Of a stretch of DNA of 64,000 nt, positions 17,673-27,777 are shown in pieces. The notes below the pieces were generated by a model. That model was not told where the DNA came from. It saw only the letters and a program-made list of their open reading frames with translations, and did not search any database. The stretch spans positions 186,001-250,000 of the forward strand of contig NZ_BPQS01000002.1 of the NCBI RefSeq assembly GCF_022179385.1, given 5' to 3'. Positions within the stretch are counted from its first letter, which is position 1, and each line of letters begins with the position of its first letter. Source of the DNA: Methylobacterium longum. Its GTDB lineage: Bacteria; Pseudomonadota; Alphaproteobacteria; Rhizobiales; Beijerinckiaceae. The position numbers and the translations under genes were made by a program.

Positions 17673-17769
17673 GCCCGATTGATCGGCCGCCGAGGATCCC
17701 CACATAGCGTTCAGGCCGCCGGTGCTTTCGAGATCGGCGGTGGACGCTCTGCCACCCAGGAGGGCTTAG

Positions 17770-18054
17770 ATGACCGATCCGAACCCGTCGCCCCTGACCC
17801 CCGCCGATCTCGATCCGGCCGATTTCCAGCCGGCCGACCTGGCGGCTTTGGGTGAGGGCCACATCGCCTACGTCCGGCCGATCCGGTCCGACGAGGTGCG
17901 CCGCTTCTTCCCGCAGGCCCCGGAACTGTCGCCGGGCCTCGACCTGTTCGCCCTGCTGTCGGCCAGCGGCGCGCCGATCATGCTCGCGGATTCCCGCGAT
18001 GTCGTGTTGGCGAACGCCGCCGCCCATGACCTGCAGCCGGTCAGCCTGCACTGA
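17770..18054 (+). CDS. DUF1150 family protein
   Basis: A 94-aa protein with the DUF1150 pattern: LAALGEGHIAYVRPI, then LDLFALLSASGAPIMLADSRD, ending ANAAAHDLQPVSLH. The family is small, restricted mainly to alphaproteobacteria, and usually sits beside hsp20 genes. Its role is unknown. An extra Pro/Asp-rich N-terminal stretch (residues 1-25) precedes the domain. A ribosome site (AGGAGGG) stands 6 nt before the ATG, so it is probably translated independently although cotranscribed with hsp20. Confidence 0.88.
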   Translation: MTDPNPSPLTPADLDPADFQPADLAALGEGHIAYVRPIRSDEVRRFFPQAPELSPGLDLFALLSASGAPIMLADSRDVVLANAAAHDLQPVSLH

Positions 18055-18063
18055 TCCGGCAGG

Positions 18064-18831
18064 TCAGGCGATCTCCGCGACGGCGGCGACCAAGCGCGCG
18101 ATATCCTGCGGCCTCGAGAGACGGTGGTCGCCATCGGCGATCAGCGTCAGCACCGTCCCCTCGGCCGGCAGATGGCCGAGGATCTTCAGGGCATGGGTGT
18201 GCGGCACGTCGCTGTCGCGCATGCCCTGAAGGACGTGGACCGGACCGCCCAGTTCGAGCATTCCGTCGAGCATGCGGTTCCGCCGACCATCCTCGATCAG
18301 AGCGAGGGTGATGGGGTCGGGTTCCGGCGCGTATGCGCTGGGTTTCTTGAGAACGCCGTCGCGCAGCATCATGGCACGGGCTGCGTCGCTCAACCGGTTC
18401 CAGATCAGATCCTCGGTGAAATCGAGTGCCGGTGCGATGAGCACGAGGCCGGCGGTCTTGCCACCCCGCGCGGCCCGCGCGCGGGCGGCGAGGCAGGCGA
18501 TCCAGCCGCCCATCGAGGAGCCCACCAGGATGGGAGCCTCATCGACGTGGGCGCCCAGCACGGCCTCTGCGTCCTCAAGCCATGTCGAGATCGTGCAATC
18601 CGTGAAGGTCCCGCCCGAGGTGCCGTGGGCGGCGTAGTCGAAACGGACCAGCTTGCGCCCCGTCGCCGCCGCCCAGTCATCCAGGGCCGTGGCCTTGGTG
18701 GCCGTCATGTCCGAGCGGAAGCCGCCGAGCCAGACCACGGGCGGTCCCGAGCCGTCCCGCACTTGGACGGCAATGCGGCGAGCCGCGCCGCCCCTGCCGA
18801 CATCCAGGAACTCGGGCCCTGTTTCGGTCAT
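18064..18831 (-). CDS. Alpha/beta hydrolase (ABHD10-like thioesterase/esterase)
   Basis: A 255-aa soluble hydrolase. The nucleophile elbow is GSSMGGW near residue 105, preceded by FDYAAHGTSGG. The catalytic acid is probably in GMRDSDVP and the histidine in DGDHRLSRP, so the triad is complete. Sequence pattern resembles the ABHD10/palmitoyl-thioesterase-like bacterial group, but the substrate is not determined. It is convergent with the DUF1150 gene and divergent from the glycosyltransferase, so it is a separate unit. Confidence 0.85.
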   Translation of the reverse strand: MTETGPEFLDVGRGGAARRIAVQVRDGSGPPVVWLGGFRSDMTATKATALDDWAAATGRKLVRFDYAAHGTSGGTFTDCTISTWLEDAEAVLGAHVDEAPILVGSSMGGWIACLAARARAARGGKTAGLVLIAPALDFTEDLIWNRLSDAARAMMLRDGVLKKPSAYAPEPDPITLALIEDGRRNRMLDGMLELGGPVHVLQGMRDSDVPHTHALKILGHLPAEGTVLTLIADGDHRLSRPQDIARLVAAVAEIA

Positions 18832-18938
18832 CGTCGTCTCCGATATCCGCGTTCACGCGTGGAAGAACTCCGTCCCTGATCGGGTCGGCTTCAGCGTCCG
18901 TTTACCGGACCGTAAAGCCCGGCGGCGATGTTGGAGCA

Positions 18939-20225
18939 ATGGCAGCGAGCATTTGGCAGACACCGGCCGGGGGCATGCGCCTCCTCGCCGGCGGACAGCG
19001 GGCAAGCGACGTGACCCCGAGCCGGTCGGTTTTTCCCGTCGAGGTCGGAGCCCTGGCGGGCGCCCGGATCCTCCAGATCATCCCGGAACTCGAAGCCGGC
19101 GGCGCCGAGCGTACCACGGTCGACGTGGCCGGCGCCCTGGCGGCGGCCGGCGCGCGCGCGCTCGTGGCCACCGAGGGCGGCCGGCTCGTCGGCGAGCTGC
19201 AGGCGAAGGGCGGCCACTGGCTCCGCTTCCCAGCTGCGTCGAAGAACCCGGCACGCATGGCGGTGAACGTCCTGCGCCTGATGGCCCTGTGCCGCCGCGA
19301 GGGCGTCCAGATCATTCATGCCCGGTCGCGCGCACCGGCCTGGGTGGCCCTCGGCGCCGCGCGGCGTCTCGGGCTTCCGTTCGTGACGACGTATCACGGC
19401 AGCTATTCCGGTCGGACCGGCGTGAAGGTCCTGTACAACTCCGTCATGGCCCGCGGCGACGTGGTGATCGCGAACTCGCGCTACACCGCGGACCTGATCC
19501 ACCAGCTCCATGCCGAGCAGGCGGGCGTTCGGGTCCGGGTCATCCATCGCGGCACCGATCTCGCCGTCTTCAATCCGGTCGCCGTCGGGGCGGCGCGGGT
19601 CGAAGCCCTCCGCCGGGCCTGGAACGTGGCGCCGCACGAGCGCGTGATCCTCCTCGCCGCCCGCCTGACCGCGTGGAAGGGACATCGCGTCCTCATCGAG
19701 GCCGCCGCGCGTATGCGCGATCAGGGCGTGGCGGACCTCGCCGTGGTGCTGGCGGGGGATCCCCAGGGCCGGACATCCTACGAGCGCGAGCTCGACGCGC
19801 TGATCGCCGCGCGCGGGCTCGGCAACATCGTACGCCGGGTCGGTCACTGCGCCGACATGCCGGCGGCCTTTCGGGCCGCCTCGGCGGTGGCGGTGCCGTC
19901 CGTGGAGCCGGAGGCGTTCGGGCGCTCGGCCGTGGAGGCCCAGGCCCTCGGTACACCGGTGGTCGTCTCCGATCTCGGCGCGGTGCCCGAGACGGTCCTG
20001 GCGCCCCCCGACGTGCCCGCCGGCCAGCGCACGGGCTGGCGTGTCCCGCCCGGCGACGCCGCCGCGCTGGCGACGGCACTCACCGAAGCCCTGTCGCTCG
20101 GCGCCAGTGCCCGGGATTCCCTCGCACGACGGGGGCGGGCGCATGTCGAGGCGCATTTCTCCCTCGAACGGATGGCCGAGGACACGCTTGCGGTCTACGC
20201 CGCCCTCCTCGGCCGCCATCCCTGA
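18939..20225 (+). CDS. Glycosyltransferase family 4
   Basis: A 428-aa GT-B fold enzyme transferring a sugar from a nucleotide donor with retention. The N-terminal acceptor half begins ILQIIPELEAGGAERTTVDVA near residue 44. The donor half has LLAARLTAWKGHRVLIEA and the EPEAFGRSAVEAQALGTPVV signature (E-x7-E). A start at 18975 (M13) is also plausible. No polysaccharide cluster surrounds it. The gene end overlaps by 31 nt the readthrough end of a decayed minus-strand gene. Confidence 0.85.
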   Translation: MAASIWQTPAGGMRLLAGGQRASDVTPSRSVFPVEVGALAGARILQIIPELEAGGAERTTVDVAGALAAAGARALVATEGGRLVGELQAKGGHWLRFPAASKNPARMAVNVLRLMALCRREGVQIIHARSRAPAWVALGAARRLGLPFVTTYHGSYSGRTGVKVLYNSVMARGDVVIANSRYTADLIHQLHAEQAGVRVRVIHRGTDLAVFNPVAVGAARVEALRRAWNVAPHERVILLAARLTAWKGHRVLIEAAARMRDQGVADLAVVLAGDPQGRTSYERELDALIAARGLGNIVRRVGHCADMPAAFRAASAVAVPSVEPEAFGRSAVEAQALGTPVVVSDLGAVPETVLAPPDVPAGQRTGWRVPPGDAAALATALTEALSLGASARDSLARRGRAHVEAHFSLERMAEDTLAVYAALLGRHP

Positions 20226-20648
20226 GCTGCCCCGGCTCGGGTCGCGTCATCCGTCGCGGCCTGCGGCGGGAAGCCTTTTGTAGGGGCTGACAGGCCGTAG
20301 AGGGCGGCTGGAAAGCCCGCATAGACGGCGGTCCGCATCAGGATCTCGACGATCTCGGCCTGCAAGACGCCGCCATTGAGACCGGTCGCTATGGGCGCCG
20401 TGAGCTGCGGCGCGGCATTGCCGAGCGCCGCCAGCGCCGCGATGGCGGCGACCTCCCGACTGCGCAGGCCGAGTCCGGGACGCGTGTCCATGTCGCCGGA
20501 GGGAAACTCAATCAGGTAGCGGGCGAAGTCCGGCGCGATGCCGGCCAGGGGGCGCGACCACCGCCCCGCTGGCCCGTCCGTCGATTTCAGGCAGAATTCG
20601 TCGCCCGCGTTCGAAGCGGCACTCGTTCGGGTCCTGTGCTTGCGCCAT
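20195..20648 (-). pseudogene. Carboxymuconolactone decarboxylase family protein, frameshifted
   Basis: From the ATG at 20648 the frame reads MAQAQDPNECRFERGRRILPEIDGRASG and then loses homology. The next frame continues as LAGIAPDFARYLIEF, then SREVAAIAALAALGNAAPQL and AVYAGFPAALYGL, clearly this family. Removing one base from the five-G run at 20548-20552 joins the halves. The usual histidine after APQL and the Asn of AALNGL are also changed, so true decay is likelier than a sequencing error. The readthrough end overlaps the GT4 gene. It forms a pair with the decayed MerR gene upstream. Confidence 0.72.
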
Positions 20649-20649
20649 C

Positions 20650-21021
20650 GGTCTTCTTCTCCCCGACACCGGCCGTGGCGGCGACCTTCGAATCGAGAGA
20701 GGAGGCAGCCCTGGACATCGGCGATTCGCCGTCGCACCTGCCGACGGGGGCGTTCGCGCGGAGCGCGCCCTTCGGGTTCAGTCGACCGACCCTGCGCCCG
20801 CAAGCTCGCGGGTCGCAGCGTTTCGCTGATCGACATTCCCGTGACCATCAAACGGCCGAGGACCGCGATCAGGTGAGGATGGACGCTTCGGAGGCCCGCC
20901 GACCGGACACGTCCCGATCTGCGTAGGGAATCAGCCCGAGCCGCTCGTCGTAGCGCAGCGTGTGGTCCGGCACCCCGCAGCGCCTGGTGAGGGGTTCGAT
21001 CTTCTTGGACCCTGTTCCCAT
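20650..21021 (-). pseudogene. MerR-family regulator, frameshifted
   Basis: The first frame from 21021 encodes a MerR winged helix: [30 protein letters not shown] and SILT, then a TGA. The next frame continues [16 protein letters not shown] and later RRQVRRRIADVQGCLLSRFE, the expected dimerisation helix. One missing base at about 20870 turned a probable TGG (Trp) into the stop. MerR-carboxymuconolactone decarboxylase pairs are common in Rhizobiales, and here both members are broken. Confidence 0.7.
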
Positions 21022-21274
21022 GGCGAGGCCGGCACAGGTACTGCTTTGAGCGCACGCCAAGTCACGGCGTCGACAAGGCTTCCGGCGCCTCCAATCTTCG
21101 CATGGTGGCAGGCGCATTTCGACCGACGCGTCCGATTATTTCGGGCCCCGGTCCGGTTGGCCGTTGACTCTGGTCGCGCTTCCCCCAACGTTATATGTCC
21201 GGATGAGACCGGAGCGGCTGGTGGTCAGGCGATCCTCCCGGGGGTTGTCCAGTCCGCCGTTTCGTCGTTGCAGC

Positions 21275-21291
21275 AGGAGATCGAAGCCATT
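21275..21291 (+). promoter_or_regulatory. infC ribosome binding site and ATT start codon
   Basis: AGGAG at 21275-21279 is followed by 9 nt and then ATT at 21289. The next in-frame ATG (21301) would be 21 nt from this site and has none of its own. An AUU start is the known hallmark of infC in enterobacteria, where IF3 represses its own initiation at non-canonical codons. Confidence 0.75.
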
Positions 21292-21831
21292 CGTAGACCG
21301 ATGAGAGCCATGCCGGCCCCGCAGAAGGACGGGCCGCGCGCGAACCGCGACATTCGCGGAGTGCGGGAAGTGCAGCTGATCGATGATACCGGGCAGAACC
21401 GCGGTGTCGTCGCCTTCTTCGACGCGCTGAACCTTGCCGAGGAGGCCGGGCTTGATCTCGTGGAGATCGCTCCGAACTCCGTGCCCCCCGTCTGCAAGCT
21501 GCTCGATTACGGGCGCTTCCGCTTCAACGAGCAGAAGAAGCAGAACGAGGCCCGCAAGCGTCAGAAGACCGTCGAGGTCAAGGAGATCAAGCTCCGCCCC
21601 GGCATCGACAAGCACGACTACGATACCAAGATGAAGTCGGTGCACCGCTTCTTCGAGGAGGGCGACAAGGTCAAGGTGACTTTGCGCTTCCGCGGTCGTG
21701 AAATGGCTCACCAGGATATCGGTCTGCGCCTTCTGGAGCGCGTGAAGCACGAGACCGCCGAGATCGCCAAGGTCGAGAGCGAGCCGATGCTCGAAGGCCG
21801 GCAGATGATCATGATCCTCGCGCCGCGCTGA
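21289..21831 (+). CDS. infC: Translation initiation factor IF-3
   Basis: IF-3 binds the 30S subunit, prevents premature 50S joining and discriminates start codons. Starting at ATT 21289 gives 180 aa, the family's usual length, with the typical alphaproteobacterial start RRPMRA. The N-domain has [14 protein letters not shown] and [13 protein letters not shown]; the C-domain has [17 protein letters not shown] and [16 protein letters not shown]. The ATG at 21301 is the alternative start. Here infC is separated from rpmI-rplT, which lie 6 kb away on the opposite strand. A terminator follows. Confidence 0.95.
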   Translation: MRRPMRAMPAPQKDGPRANRDIRGVREVQLIDDTGQNRGVVAFFDALNLAEEAGLDLVEIAPNSVPPVCKLLDYGRFRFNEQKKQNEARKRQKTVEVKEIKLRPGIDKHDYDTKMKSVHRFFEEGDKVKVTLRFRGREMAHQDIGLRLLERVKHETAEIAKVESEPMLEGRQMIMILAPR

Positions 21832-21853
21832 TCGGCCGTCCTGCGAGACACGG

Positions 21854-21883
21854 CGCCGCCTCCTCACTGGGGCGGCGTTCTTG
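21854..21883 (+). terminator. Rho-independent terminator of infC
   Basis: CGCCGCC (21854-21860) and GGCGGCG (21871-21877) form a 7-bp stem with a 10-nt loop followed by TTCTTG. It begins 22 nt after the infC stop. Confidence 0.65.
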
Positions 21884-21929
21884 CGTGCGGGCGCTTCCGC
21901 GCGGCGCCGCGGACGGCTATGGGCAGCCC

Positions 21930-22715
21930 ATGGCCCTCGCATCGGAAGAAGTCGAACGCTACGCCCGCCACCTCGTGCTGCCCGAGATCGGCGGTCCGGG
22001 CCAAGCCCGCCTCCGGGCCGCGCGGGTGCTCGTCATCGGGGCAGGGGGGCTCGGCGCGCCGCTGATCCAGTACATCGCTGCGGCCGGGATCGGCACGATC
22101 GGTATCGTCGACGACGACACGGTCTCGCTGTCGAATCTTCAGCGCCAGGTCATCCATGGAACGCCGGATCTCGGCCGTCTGAAAGTCGAGAGTGCCGCCG
22201 ATGCGGTGGCGCATCTCAACCCGCACGTGCGGATCGTCTCCCACGTCGTGCGGATCGCTCCGGTCAACGCCGTCGACCTGATCGCCGGCTACGACGTGGT
22301 CGCCGATGGGTCCGACAACTTCGCCACGCGCTACGCCGTCTCCGACGCCTGCTACCAGGCCGGCCGGCCGCTCGTGACGGCGGCGCTCGGCCGGTTCGAT
22401 GGGACGCTCACCACGATCCGCGCGCACGAATCCGGCCCGGACGGACGGCCGAATCCGACCTATCGCTGCCTGTTTCCGAACCCGCCGCCACCCGGCAGCG
22501 TGCCTGCCTGCGCCGAGGCGGGCGTTCTCGGCGCGCTGGCCGGCGTGATGGGCTCGCTGATGGCCATGGAGGTCATCCGGACCGTGGCTCCCTTCGGCGA
22601 GGCCCTGGTCGGACGCTTGCTGATGGTCGATGCCCGCGCGATGCGGTTCGAGACGCTGACATACGGCTGGGATCCGGAGAATCCCCTGAGCGGGTCCGGC
22701 GACTCAGCCCAATAG
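21930..22715 (+). CDS. moeB: HesA/MoeB/ThiF family adenylyltransferase
   Basis: A 261-aa E1-like enzyme that adenylates the C-terminal glycine of a ubiquitin-like sulfur carrier (MoaD or ThiS). It has the ATP site [20 protein letters not shown] (about residues 33-52), [13 protein letters not shown] with the arginine finger, [14 protein letters not shown] and [16 protein letters not shown]. One CxxC pair of the zinc site is missing: around residue 180 there is YRCLFP and CAEAGVLG rather than two CxxC motifs, as in the short rhizobial form. There is no rhodanese domain. MoeB versus ThiF cannot be decided from sequence alone. Confidence 0.85.
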   Translation: MALASEEVERYARHLVLPEIGGPGQARLRAARVLVIGAGGLGAPLIQYIAAAGIGTIGIVDDDTVSLSNLQRQVIHGTPDLGRLKVESAADAVAHLNPHVRIVSHVVRIAPVNAVDLIAGYDVVADGSDNFATRYAVSDACYQAGRPLVTAALGRFDGTLTTIRAHESGPDGRPNPTYRCLFPNPPPPGSVPACAEAGVLGALAGVMGSLMAMEVIRTVAPFGEALVGRLLMVDARAMRFETLTYGWDPENPLSGSGDSAQ

Positions 22716-23585
22716 CGATCCCGGCGGCATCCACGGTCCCTCGGCTTCGACCTTGCCGAGGCAGCACTTCTTGAATTTCTTGCCCGAACCGCAGGGGCAG
22801 GGATCGTTGCGGCCGACGTCCTTGAGCGGATTGCGCTGCGGCTCGCCCGCGCCTTCGACGGTCCAGTCGAGGGCTTCGATCGGATCATCCAAGTAGCCGT
22901 ACTGATAGGGGCCGAGGCGATCGCGATCGTTCGGCTTCGTCTCGGCCTTGCGCAACGCCTCCTTGAACCAGTCGGCATCGCTGATTTCGTCGGTGATGCG
23001 CCCATCGGCACGGGCCGCCGCGACGCGCGGGGCGAGGTCCCGGAAGCCGAGATGCGCGATCGTCTCTTCCCAGCCCGACCAGACCGGCGCCTCCTCGACG
23101 GCGGCCTGGGCGTCGTCGAAGCGGACCAGCAGGTCGTGCATCGCGCCCCGATCGATCCGGCCCTCCAGGGTCAGGAAGGTGCAGGCCGAGAGCAGCGCCA
23201 TGCGGACGAAATCGTCCACGGTGCTGTCGAGGATCAGCCGGAAGAACGGTGCGGTATCCCCGTCGAACAGGCTCGCCAGGACCTTGGCCAGGGTCGCCGT
23301 GAGGGCGTCGCCCAGCACGGCGTCGAGACTCTCCTCATCCTGCCGCAACAGGCGCAGGAGCGGTGCCAGGGCGCGGGTGTCCCGCGCATGGGCCATGACG
23401 TGCAGGCCCCAGAAGAGGAGGTTGGTCTCCTCCGGCGTCAGCTCGCGCCCATCGGCTGCCGCCTCCAGCAGCGGGAGTGTCGCATCGGCGAGCGCCCCCG
23501 GATGCGTCAGGGCCTCGCGCAAGGCTGCGGTCGGCCGATGTTCGGCGGCCGCGAGATCCGCGATGAGCAGGGCGATCCGATCCAC
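22704..23585 (-). CDS. DUF1186 / SEC-C domain protein
   Basis: A 293-aa protein. Residues 1-240 are helical and match the DUF1186 kind. Residues about 262-280 form a SEC-C zinc finger, [18 protein letters not shown], like the one at the C-terminus of SecA. The SEC-C motif binds zinc and often contacts proteins or ribosomes; the role of this protein is not known. It overlaps the 3' end of the moeB-like gene by 12 nt in convergent orientation. It ends 10 nt before pheT begins to terminate, on the same strand. Confidence 0.82.
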   Translation of the reverse strand: MDRIALLIADLAAAEHRPTAALREALTHPGALADATLPLLEAAADGRELTPEETNLLFWGLHVMAHARDTRALAPLLRLLRQDEESLDAVLGDALTATLAKVLASLFDGDTAPFFRLILDSTVDDFVRMALLSACTFLTLEGRIDRGAMHDLLVRFDDAQAAVEEAPVWSGWEETIAHLGFRDLAPRVAAARADGRITDEISDADWFKEALRKAETKPNDRDRLGPYQYGYLDDPIEALDWTVEGAGEPQRNPLKDVGRNDPCPCGSGKKFKKCCLGKVEAEGPWMPPGSLLG

Positions 23586-23595
23586 GCGGCTCTCC

Positions 23596-26016
23596 TCAGG
23601 TTCGAAGCGTCGCGCCGGTCCGCCGGGATACCTCGGCGACGATCTTCGCGCTCACCGCCTCGATCTCGGTATCGGTCAGGGTGCGCTCCACCGGCTGCAA
23701 TCGCACCGCGACAGCCACCGATTTCGAGCCCTCCGGCACGCCCGGCCCCTCGTAGACGTCGAAGACGTCGACGCCCGTGACGAGCTTGCGCTCCGCCCCT
23801 TGTGCGGCCTTCACGATATCGCCGGCCGGAACATCCCGCCCGACCACGAAGGCGAAGTCGCGGGACAGGGGTTGGAACTCGGAGAGCACGAGCGCCGGCT
23901 TGGCCTTCGTCGTCTTGTTCTTGGGCAGGGGAAGGGCATCCAGCACGATCTCGAAGGCGACCAGGGTCCCCTTGAGATCGAGCGCCTGAAGGGTCCGCGG
24001 ATGCACCTCGCCGAACCAGCCGATCGCCGTCTTGGGGCCGAAGCGCAGGGTGCCCGAGCGGCCCGGATGGAGCCAGGACGGCCCGCCTGCCGTCACCTGC
24101 AGGCCGCCGGTCGGCACGCCGAGGCTGCCCAGCAGCGCGAGGGCGTCGGCCTTGGCGTCGAACGCGTCCACGGTCTCGACGCCGCCGTCCCAGTGCCGCC
24201 CGGCGCCGGACAGGGTGGCGCTGCCGCGGCGGACCGCCGCCGCGCGGATGGTTTGGCCCTCAGGCTCGTCGGATCCGAAGCACTGGCCGACCTCGAAGAG
24301 GGCCGCGTCCGGGTAGCCGCGGTCGGCGTTGCGTTGCGCCGCGCGCAGGAGGCCCGGCAGGAGGCTGGGGCGCATGTCCGACAGTTCCGAGGCGATCGGG
24401 TTCGCCAGGACGAGGTCGTCACCGCCGCCGCCGAACAGCGCGGCATCCGCGTGCGGAACGAAGGACCACGTGACGGCCTCCATCAGGCCGCGGCTCGCCA
24501 GGGCGCGCTTGGCGATACGGGTGCGCTTCTGCATCACGGTGAGGAGCGGACGGCCGATCCCGGCGAGCCGGGGCAGGGGCTTGGCCTCGATCCGATCCAG
24601 ACCGGCGATGCGCACCACCTCCTCGACGAGGTCAGCCTTGCCCTCGACGTCGGGCCGCCAAGAGGGCGTGAGCACCTGAGCCCGGTCGCCGGTGCCGGAG
24701 ACATGAAAACCCAGCGCTTCGAGGATCGCCGTCATCTCGACGCGCGGCACGTCGATGCCGGCGAGACGGCTGACCTCGGTCCACGGAAACTCGATGCGGC
24801 GTCCGGATTCCGGCGGCTCGCCGGCGATCTGCGCCTCGGTCGGCGTGCCGCCGCACAGGTCCACCACCAGTCGCGTCGCGAGGTCGAGACCCGGACGCGT
24901 GAAGGCCGGATCGACACCCCGCTCGAAACGGTAGCGCGCATCGGTGATGATGCCGAGGCGACGGCCCGACTGGGCGATGTTGGCCGGGTCCCAGATCGCC
25001 GATTCGATCAGCACGTCCGTCGTGCCGGCATCGCAGCCGGAGGCCTGGCCGCCCATGATGCCGGCGATGGATTCGACGCCGTTCTTGTCGGCGATCACCA
25101 CCGTGTCGTCGGTGAGCGTGTGGGTCCGGCCGTCGAGGGCGAGCAGGGTCTCGCCGGACTGCGCGCGCCGCACCGTGATGTTCCCCGACACCTTGGCGGC
25201 ATCGAAGACGTGCAGCGGCCGTCCGCGATCGAAGGTCACGTAATTGGTGATGTCGACCAGCGCATTGATCGGGCGCAGGCCGATCGCCCGCAGCCGGGCC
25301 TGCATCCAGGCCGGCGACGGGCCGTTCTTGACTCCGCGGACGAGCCGCAGGGCGAACACCGGGGCGAGGTGCCGGTCGGCGGACGCGAAGGCCAGCTCGA
25401 CCTCGACCGGGCAGGGGCCTTCGCCGCGCACGCCCGGCAGCGTCTCGCGCTTCAGGGTGCCGATCCCGGCCGCGGCGAGGTCGCGGGCGATGCCATGGAC
25501 CGAGGTGCAATCCGGCCGGTTCGGCGTCAGGTTGATCTCGATGACCGGATCGTCGAGCCCCGCATACAGCGCGTAGCCCTGGCCGATCGGCGCGTCGGTC
25601 GGGAGCTCCATGATGCCGTCATGGTCGTCCCCGAGGCCGAGTTCCGCGCCTGAGCACAGCATGCCGCGGCTCTCGACGCCGCGGATCATGCCCACCGAGA
25701 GGGTGATGGCCTTTCCGGGCACGTAGGTGCCGGGCGGTGCGAAGACCGAGACGAGGTCGGCCCGGGCGTTCGGCGCACCGCAGACCACCTGAACCGGCGC
25801 GCCCGCGCCGGTATCCACCGTGCACACCCGCAGCCGGTCGGCGTTCGGGTGCTGCTCGGCGGTCAGGATCCGGGCGATCACGTAGGGCTTGAGCGCGGCG
25901 GCCTTGTCCTCGACGCCCTCCACCTCGAGGCCGATCCGCGTCAGCGCGTCGGCGATGGTGTCGAGGGTGGCCTCGGTCTCGAGGTGATCCTTGAGCCAGG
26001 AGAGGGTGAATTTCAT
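23596..26016 (-). CDS. pheT: Phenylalanine-tRNA ligase beta subunit
   Basis: An 806-aa subunit of the alpha2-beta2 synthetase that charges tRNA-Phe. Domains in order: N-terminal tRNA-binding OB fold (about 38-150, with [15 protein letters not shown]), the B3/B4 editing domain (about 210-390), B5 (about 405-475), a catalytic-like core (about 485-690) and the FDX-ACB anticodon-binding fold (about 710-806, [12 protein letters not shown]). The ATG at 26016 opens [12 protein letters not shown], the conserved start. The longer frame to 26499 is out-of-gene. pheS lies 92 nt upstream in the same direction. Confidence 0.97.
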   Translation of the reverse strand: MKFTLSWLKDHLETEATLDTIADALTRIGLEVEGVEDKAAALKPYVIARILTAEQHPNADRLRVCTVDTGAGAPVQVVCGAPNARADLVSVFAPPGTYVPGKAITLSVGMIRGVESRGMLCSGAELGLGDDHDGIMELPTDAPIGQGYALYAGLDDPVIEINLTPNRPDCTSVHGIARDLAAAGIGTLKRETLPGVRGEGPCPVEVELAFASADRHLAPVFALRLVRGVKNGPSPAWMQARLRAIGLRPINALVDITNYVTFDRGRPLHVFDAAKVSGNITVRRAQSGETLLALDGRTHTLTDDTVVIADKNGVESIAGIMGGQASGCDAGTTDVLIESAIWDPANIAQSGRRLGIITDARYRFERGVDPAFTRPGLDLATRLVVDLCGGTPTEAQIAGEPPESGRRIEFPWTEVSRLAGIDVPRVEMTAILEALGFHVSGTGDRAQVLTPSWRPDVEGKADLVEEVVRIAGLDRIEAKPLPRLAGIGRPLLTVMQKRTRIAKRALASRGLMEAVTWSFVPHADAALFGGGGDDLVLANPIASELSDMRPSLLPGLLRAAQRNADRGYPDAALFEVGQCFGSDEPEGQTIRAAAVRRGSATLSGAGRHWDGGVETVDAFDAKADALALLGSLGVPTGGLQVTAGGPSWLHPGRSGTLRFGPKTAIGWFGEVHPRTLQALDLKGTLVAFEIVLDALPLPKNKTTKAKPALVLSEFQPLSRDFAFVVGRDVPAGDIVKAAQGAERKLVTGVDVFDVYEGPGVPEGSKSVAVAVRLQPVERTLTDTEIEAVSAKIVAEVSRRTGATLRT

Positions 26017-26108
26017 GATGGACCTTCGAGAGCCTGAGGTCGGCTCGACCGTCGGAGGAACAGGATCACGGGGCCTTCGCCGGAGCCGGACGGCCGCGGC
26101 GGAGGCGC

Positions 26109-27191
26109 TCAGCCGGTGAGGCCGCCCACGAGGCTCGGCACGTCGAGCGGCCGGAAGCCGTAATGATCGAGCCAGCGGACATCCGCCTCGAAGAACGGCC
26201 GCAGGTCCGGCATGCCGTATTTCAGCATGGCGATCCGGTCGATGCCGACGCCGAAGGCGAAGCCCTGCACGACGTCCGGGTCGAGCCCGCAATTGCGGAG
26301 CACGTTCGGGTGCACCATCCCGCATCCGAGGATCTCCAACCAGTCGTCGCCCTCGCCGAAGCGGATCTCGCCGCCCTTGCGCGAGCACTGGATGTCGACC
26401 TCTGCCGACGGCTCGGTGAAGGGGAAGAAGGACGGGCGGAAGCGCATCTTCACGCCCTCCACCTCGAAGAACGCCTTGCAGAACTCCTCCAGCACCCATT
26501 TCAGGTTGGCGATGTTGGCCGCCGTGTCGATCACCAGCCCCTCGACCTGATGGAACATCGGCGTGTGGGTCTGGTCGGAATCGTGCCGGTAGGTCCGGCC
26601 CGGGATGATCACCCGAATCGGCGGGGTCTGCGCCCGCATGGTGCGGATCTGCACCGGCGAGGTGTGGGTGCGCAGCACCTTGCGCTTCCCGTCCCGGTCC
26701 GGCGCCAGGAAGAAGGTGTCGTGCATCTCGCGGGCCGGGTGCCCGGGCGGGAAGTTGAGGGCGGTGAAGTTCAACTCGTCCGTCTCGATGTCCGGACCTT
26801 CGGCCACCGAGAAACCCATATCGGCGAAGATCGCGGTGATCTCATCGATGACTTGGGAGATCGGGTGGATCCGGCCGCGCACCTCCGGCGCCTCGCGGAC
26901 CGGCAGGGTCACGTCGACCCGCTCGGAGGCGAGGCGGGCCTCCAGAGCGGCCTCGGCGAGTTCGGCCTTGCGCGCGGTGACGGCGCCCTGGACCCGGTCC
27001 CGCAGGCCGTTGATCAGGGGCCCGCGCTCCTTGCGCTCCCCGGGGGTCATGGCGCCCAGGGTCTTCAGGAGCTCCGAGACGCTGCCCTTCTTGCCGAGCG
27101 CGGCGACGCGGACCGCGTCGAGGGCCGCCTCGTCCGAGGCCGCCGAGATCTCGGCCAGGAGATCGCGTTCGAGGGAATCGAGATCGGTCAT
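26109..27191 (-). CDS. pheS: Phenylalanine-tRNA ligase alpha subunit
   Basis: A 360-aa catalytic subunit. An N-terminal coiled coil (about 1-90) precedes the class II synthetase core. Motif 2 is [10 protein letters not shown] and the substrate loop [17 protein letters not shown]. Motif 3 is [22 protein letters not shown]. The start at 27191 ([12 protein letters not shown]) fits the family; an upstream ATG at 27263 lies in the leader. It follows rplT by 157 nt, which includes a strong hairpin, and precedes pheT. Confidence 0.97.
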   Translation of the reverse strand: MTDLDSLERDLLAEISAASDEAALDAVRVAALGKKGSVSELLKTLGAMTPGERKERGPLINGLRDRVQGAVTARKAELAEAALEARLASERVDVTLPVREAPEVRGRIHPISQVIDEITAIFADMGFSVAEGPDIETDELNFTALNFPPGHPAREMHDTFFLAPDRDGKRKVLRTHTSPVQIRTMRAQTPPIRVIIPGRTYRHDSDQTHTPMFHQVEGLVIDTAANIANLKWVLEEFCKAFFEVEGVKMRFRPSFFPFTEPSAEVDIQCSRKGGEIRFGEGDDWLEILGCGMVHPNVLRNCGLDPDVVQGFAFGVGIDRIAMLKYGMPDLRPFFEADVRWLDHYGFRPLDVPSLVGGLTG

Positions 27192-27291
27192 CGCTGTCTT
27201 CGAGCAGGGTTGGCGGAGTCGGCCGTCGGGCCGTGCTCTCGCGCGTTGTGCGCCCGGGTGCAAGCGCGGGGCGTGGGACCTCGAGAACGAC

Positions 27292-27324
27292 GAAGGCGCG
27301 GCTCCCCGGGGGAACCGCGCCTTC
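27292..27324 (-). terminator. Strong hairpin between rplT and pheS
   Basis: GAAGGCGCGG and CCGCGCCTTC form a perfect 10-bp base extended inward by CCCC/GGGG with a small bulge. It lies 25 nt after rplT. No T-run follows on the minus strand, so it could be a partial terminator or attenuator that lowers pheST relative to the ribosomal genes. No Phe-rich leader peptide was found. Confidence 0.55.
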
Positions 27325-27348
27325 CGTACGTCTCGCCTCAGGCCTGGA

Positions 27349-27726
27349 TCAGGCCGCCTTGGCGGTGGTCTGCGGCAGCGCGGCCTTCGCCTTCTCGACG
27401 ACGGCGGCGAAGCTTGCCGGCTCGTGGATCGCCAGCTCCGACAGCGCCTTGCGGTCGACGACGATGCCGGACTTGGCCAGACCGTCGATGAAGCGCGAGT
27501 AGGTCAGGCCGTGCTCGCGGACCGCCGCGTTGAGGCGCTGGATCCAGAGGGCGCGGAACGTGCGCTTCTTGTTCTTGCGATCGCGGTAGGCATACTGCAT
27601 GCCCTTTTCGACCGCCTGCTTGGCGATCCGGATCGTATTCTTGCGCCGGCCGTAATAGCCCTTGGCGGCCTTCAGGACTTTTTTGTGCTTCGCGTGACTG
27701 GTCACGCCGCGCTTGACGCGGGCCAT
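27349..27726 (-). CDS. rplT: 50S ribosomal protein L20
   Basis: A 125-aa 23S rRNA-binding assembly protein. The N-terminal basic extension ([39 protein letters not shown]) and globular C-terminal domain ([27 protein letters not shown]) are complete. It lies 51 nt after rpmI on the same strand. In other bacteria L20 represses the rpmI-rplT mRNA; no leader structure for this was established here. Confidence 0.98.
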   Translation of the reverse strand: MARVKRGVTSHAKHKKVLKAAKGYYGRRKNTIRIAKQAVEKGMQYAYRDRKNKKRTFRALWIQRLNAAVREHGLTYSRFIDGLAKSGIVVDRKALSELAIHEPASFAAVVEKAKAALPQTTAKAA

Positions 27727-27777
27727 CGGTTATCTCCTGGATTCGACGAAAGACAGTGGCAACGGGTGTAGAAGGAC

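Noticed and set aside
21170..21200. Sigma-70-like promoter before infC (TTGACT and TTATAT)
   Set aside because: The two hexamers are 21 nt apart, too far for a normal promoter, so no feature was called.
22948..25653. 901-codon plus-strand frame opposite pheT and the SEC-C gene
   Set aside because: It is antisense to recognised proteins, with repetitive Arg/His/Gly composition.
27192..27348. Possible Phe-rich leader peptide controlling pheST by attenuation
   Set aside because: A hairpin exists, but no short frame with consecutive Phe codons precedes it on the minus strand.
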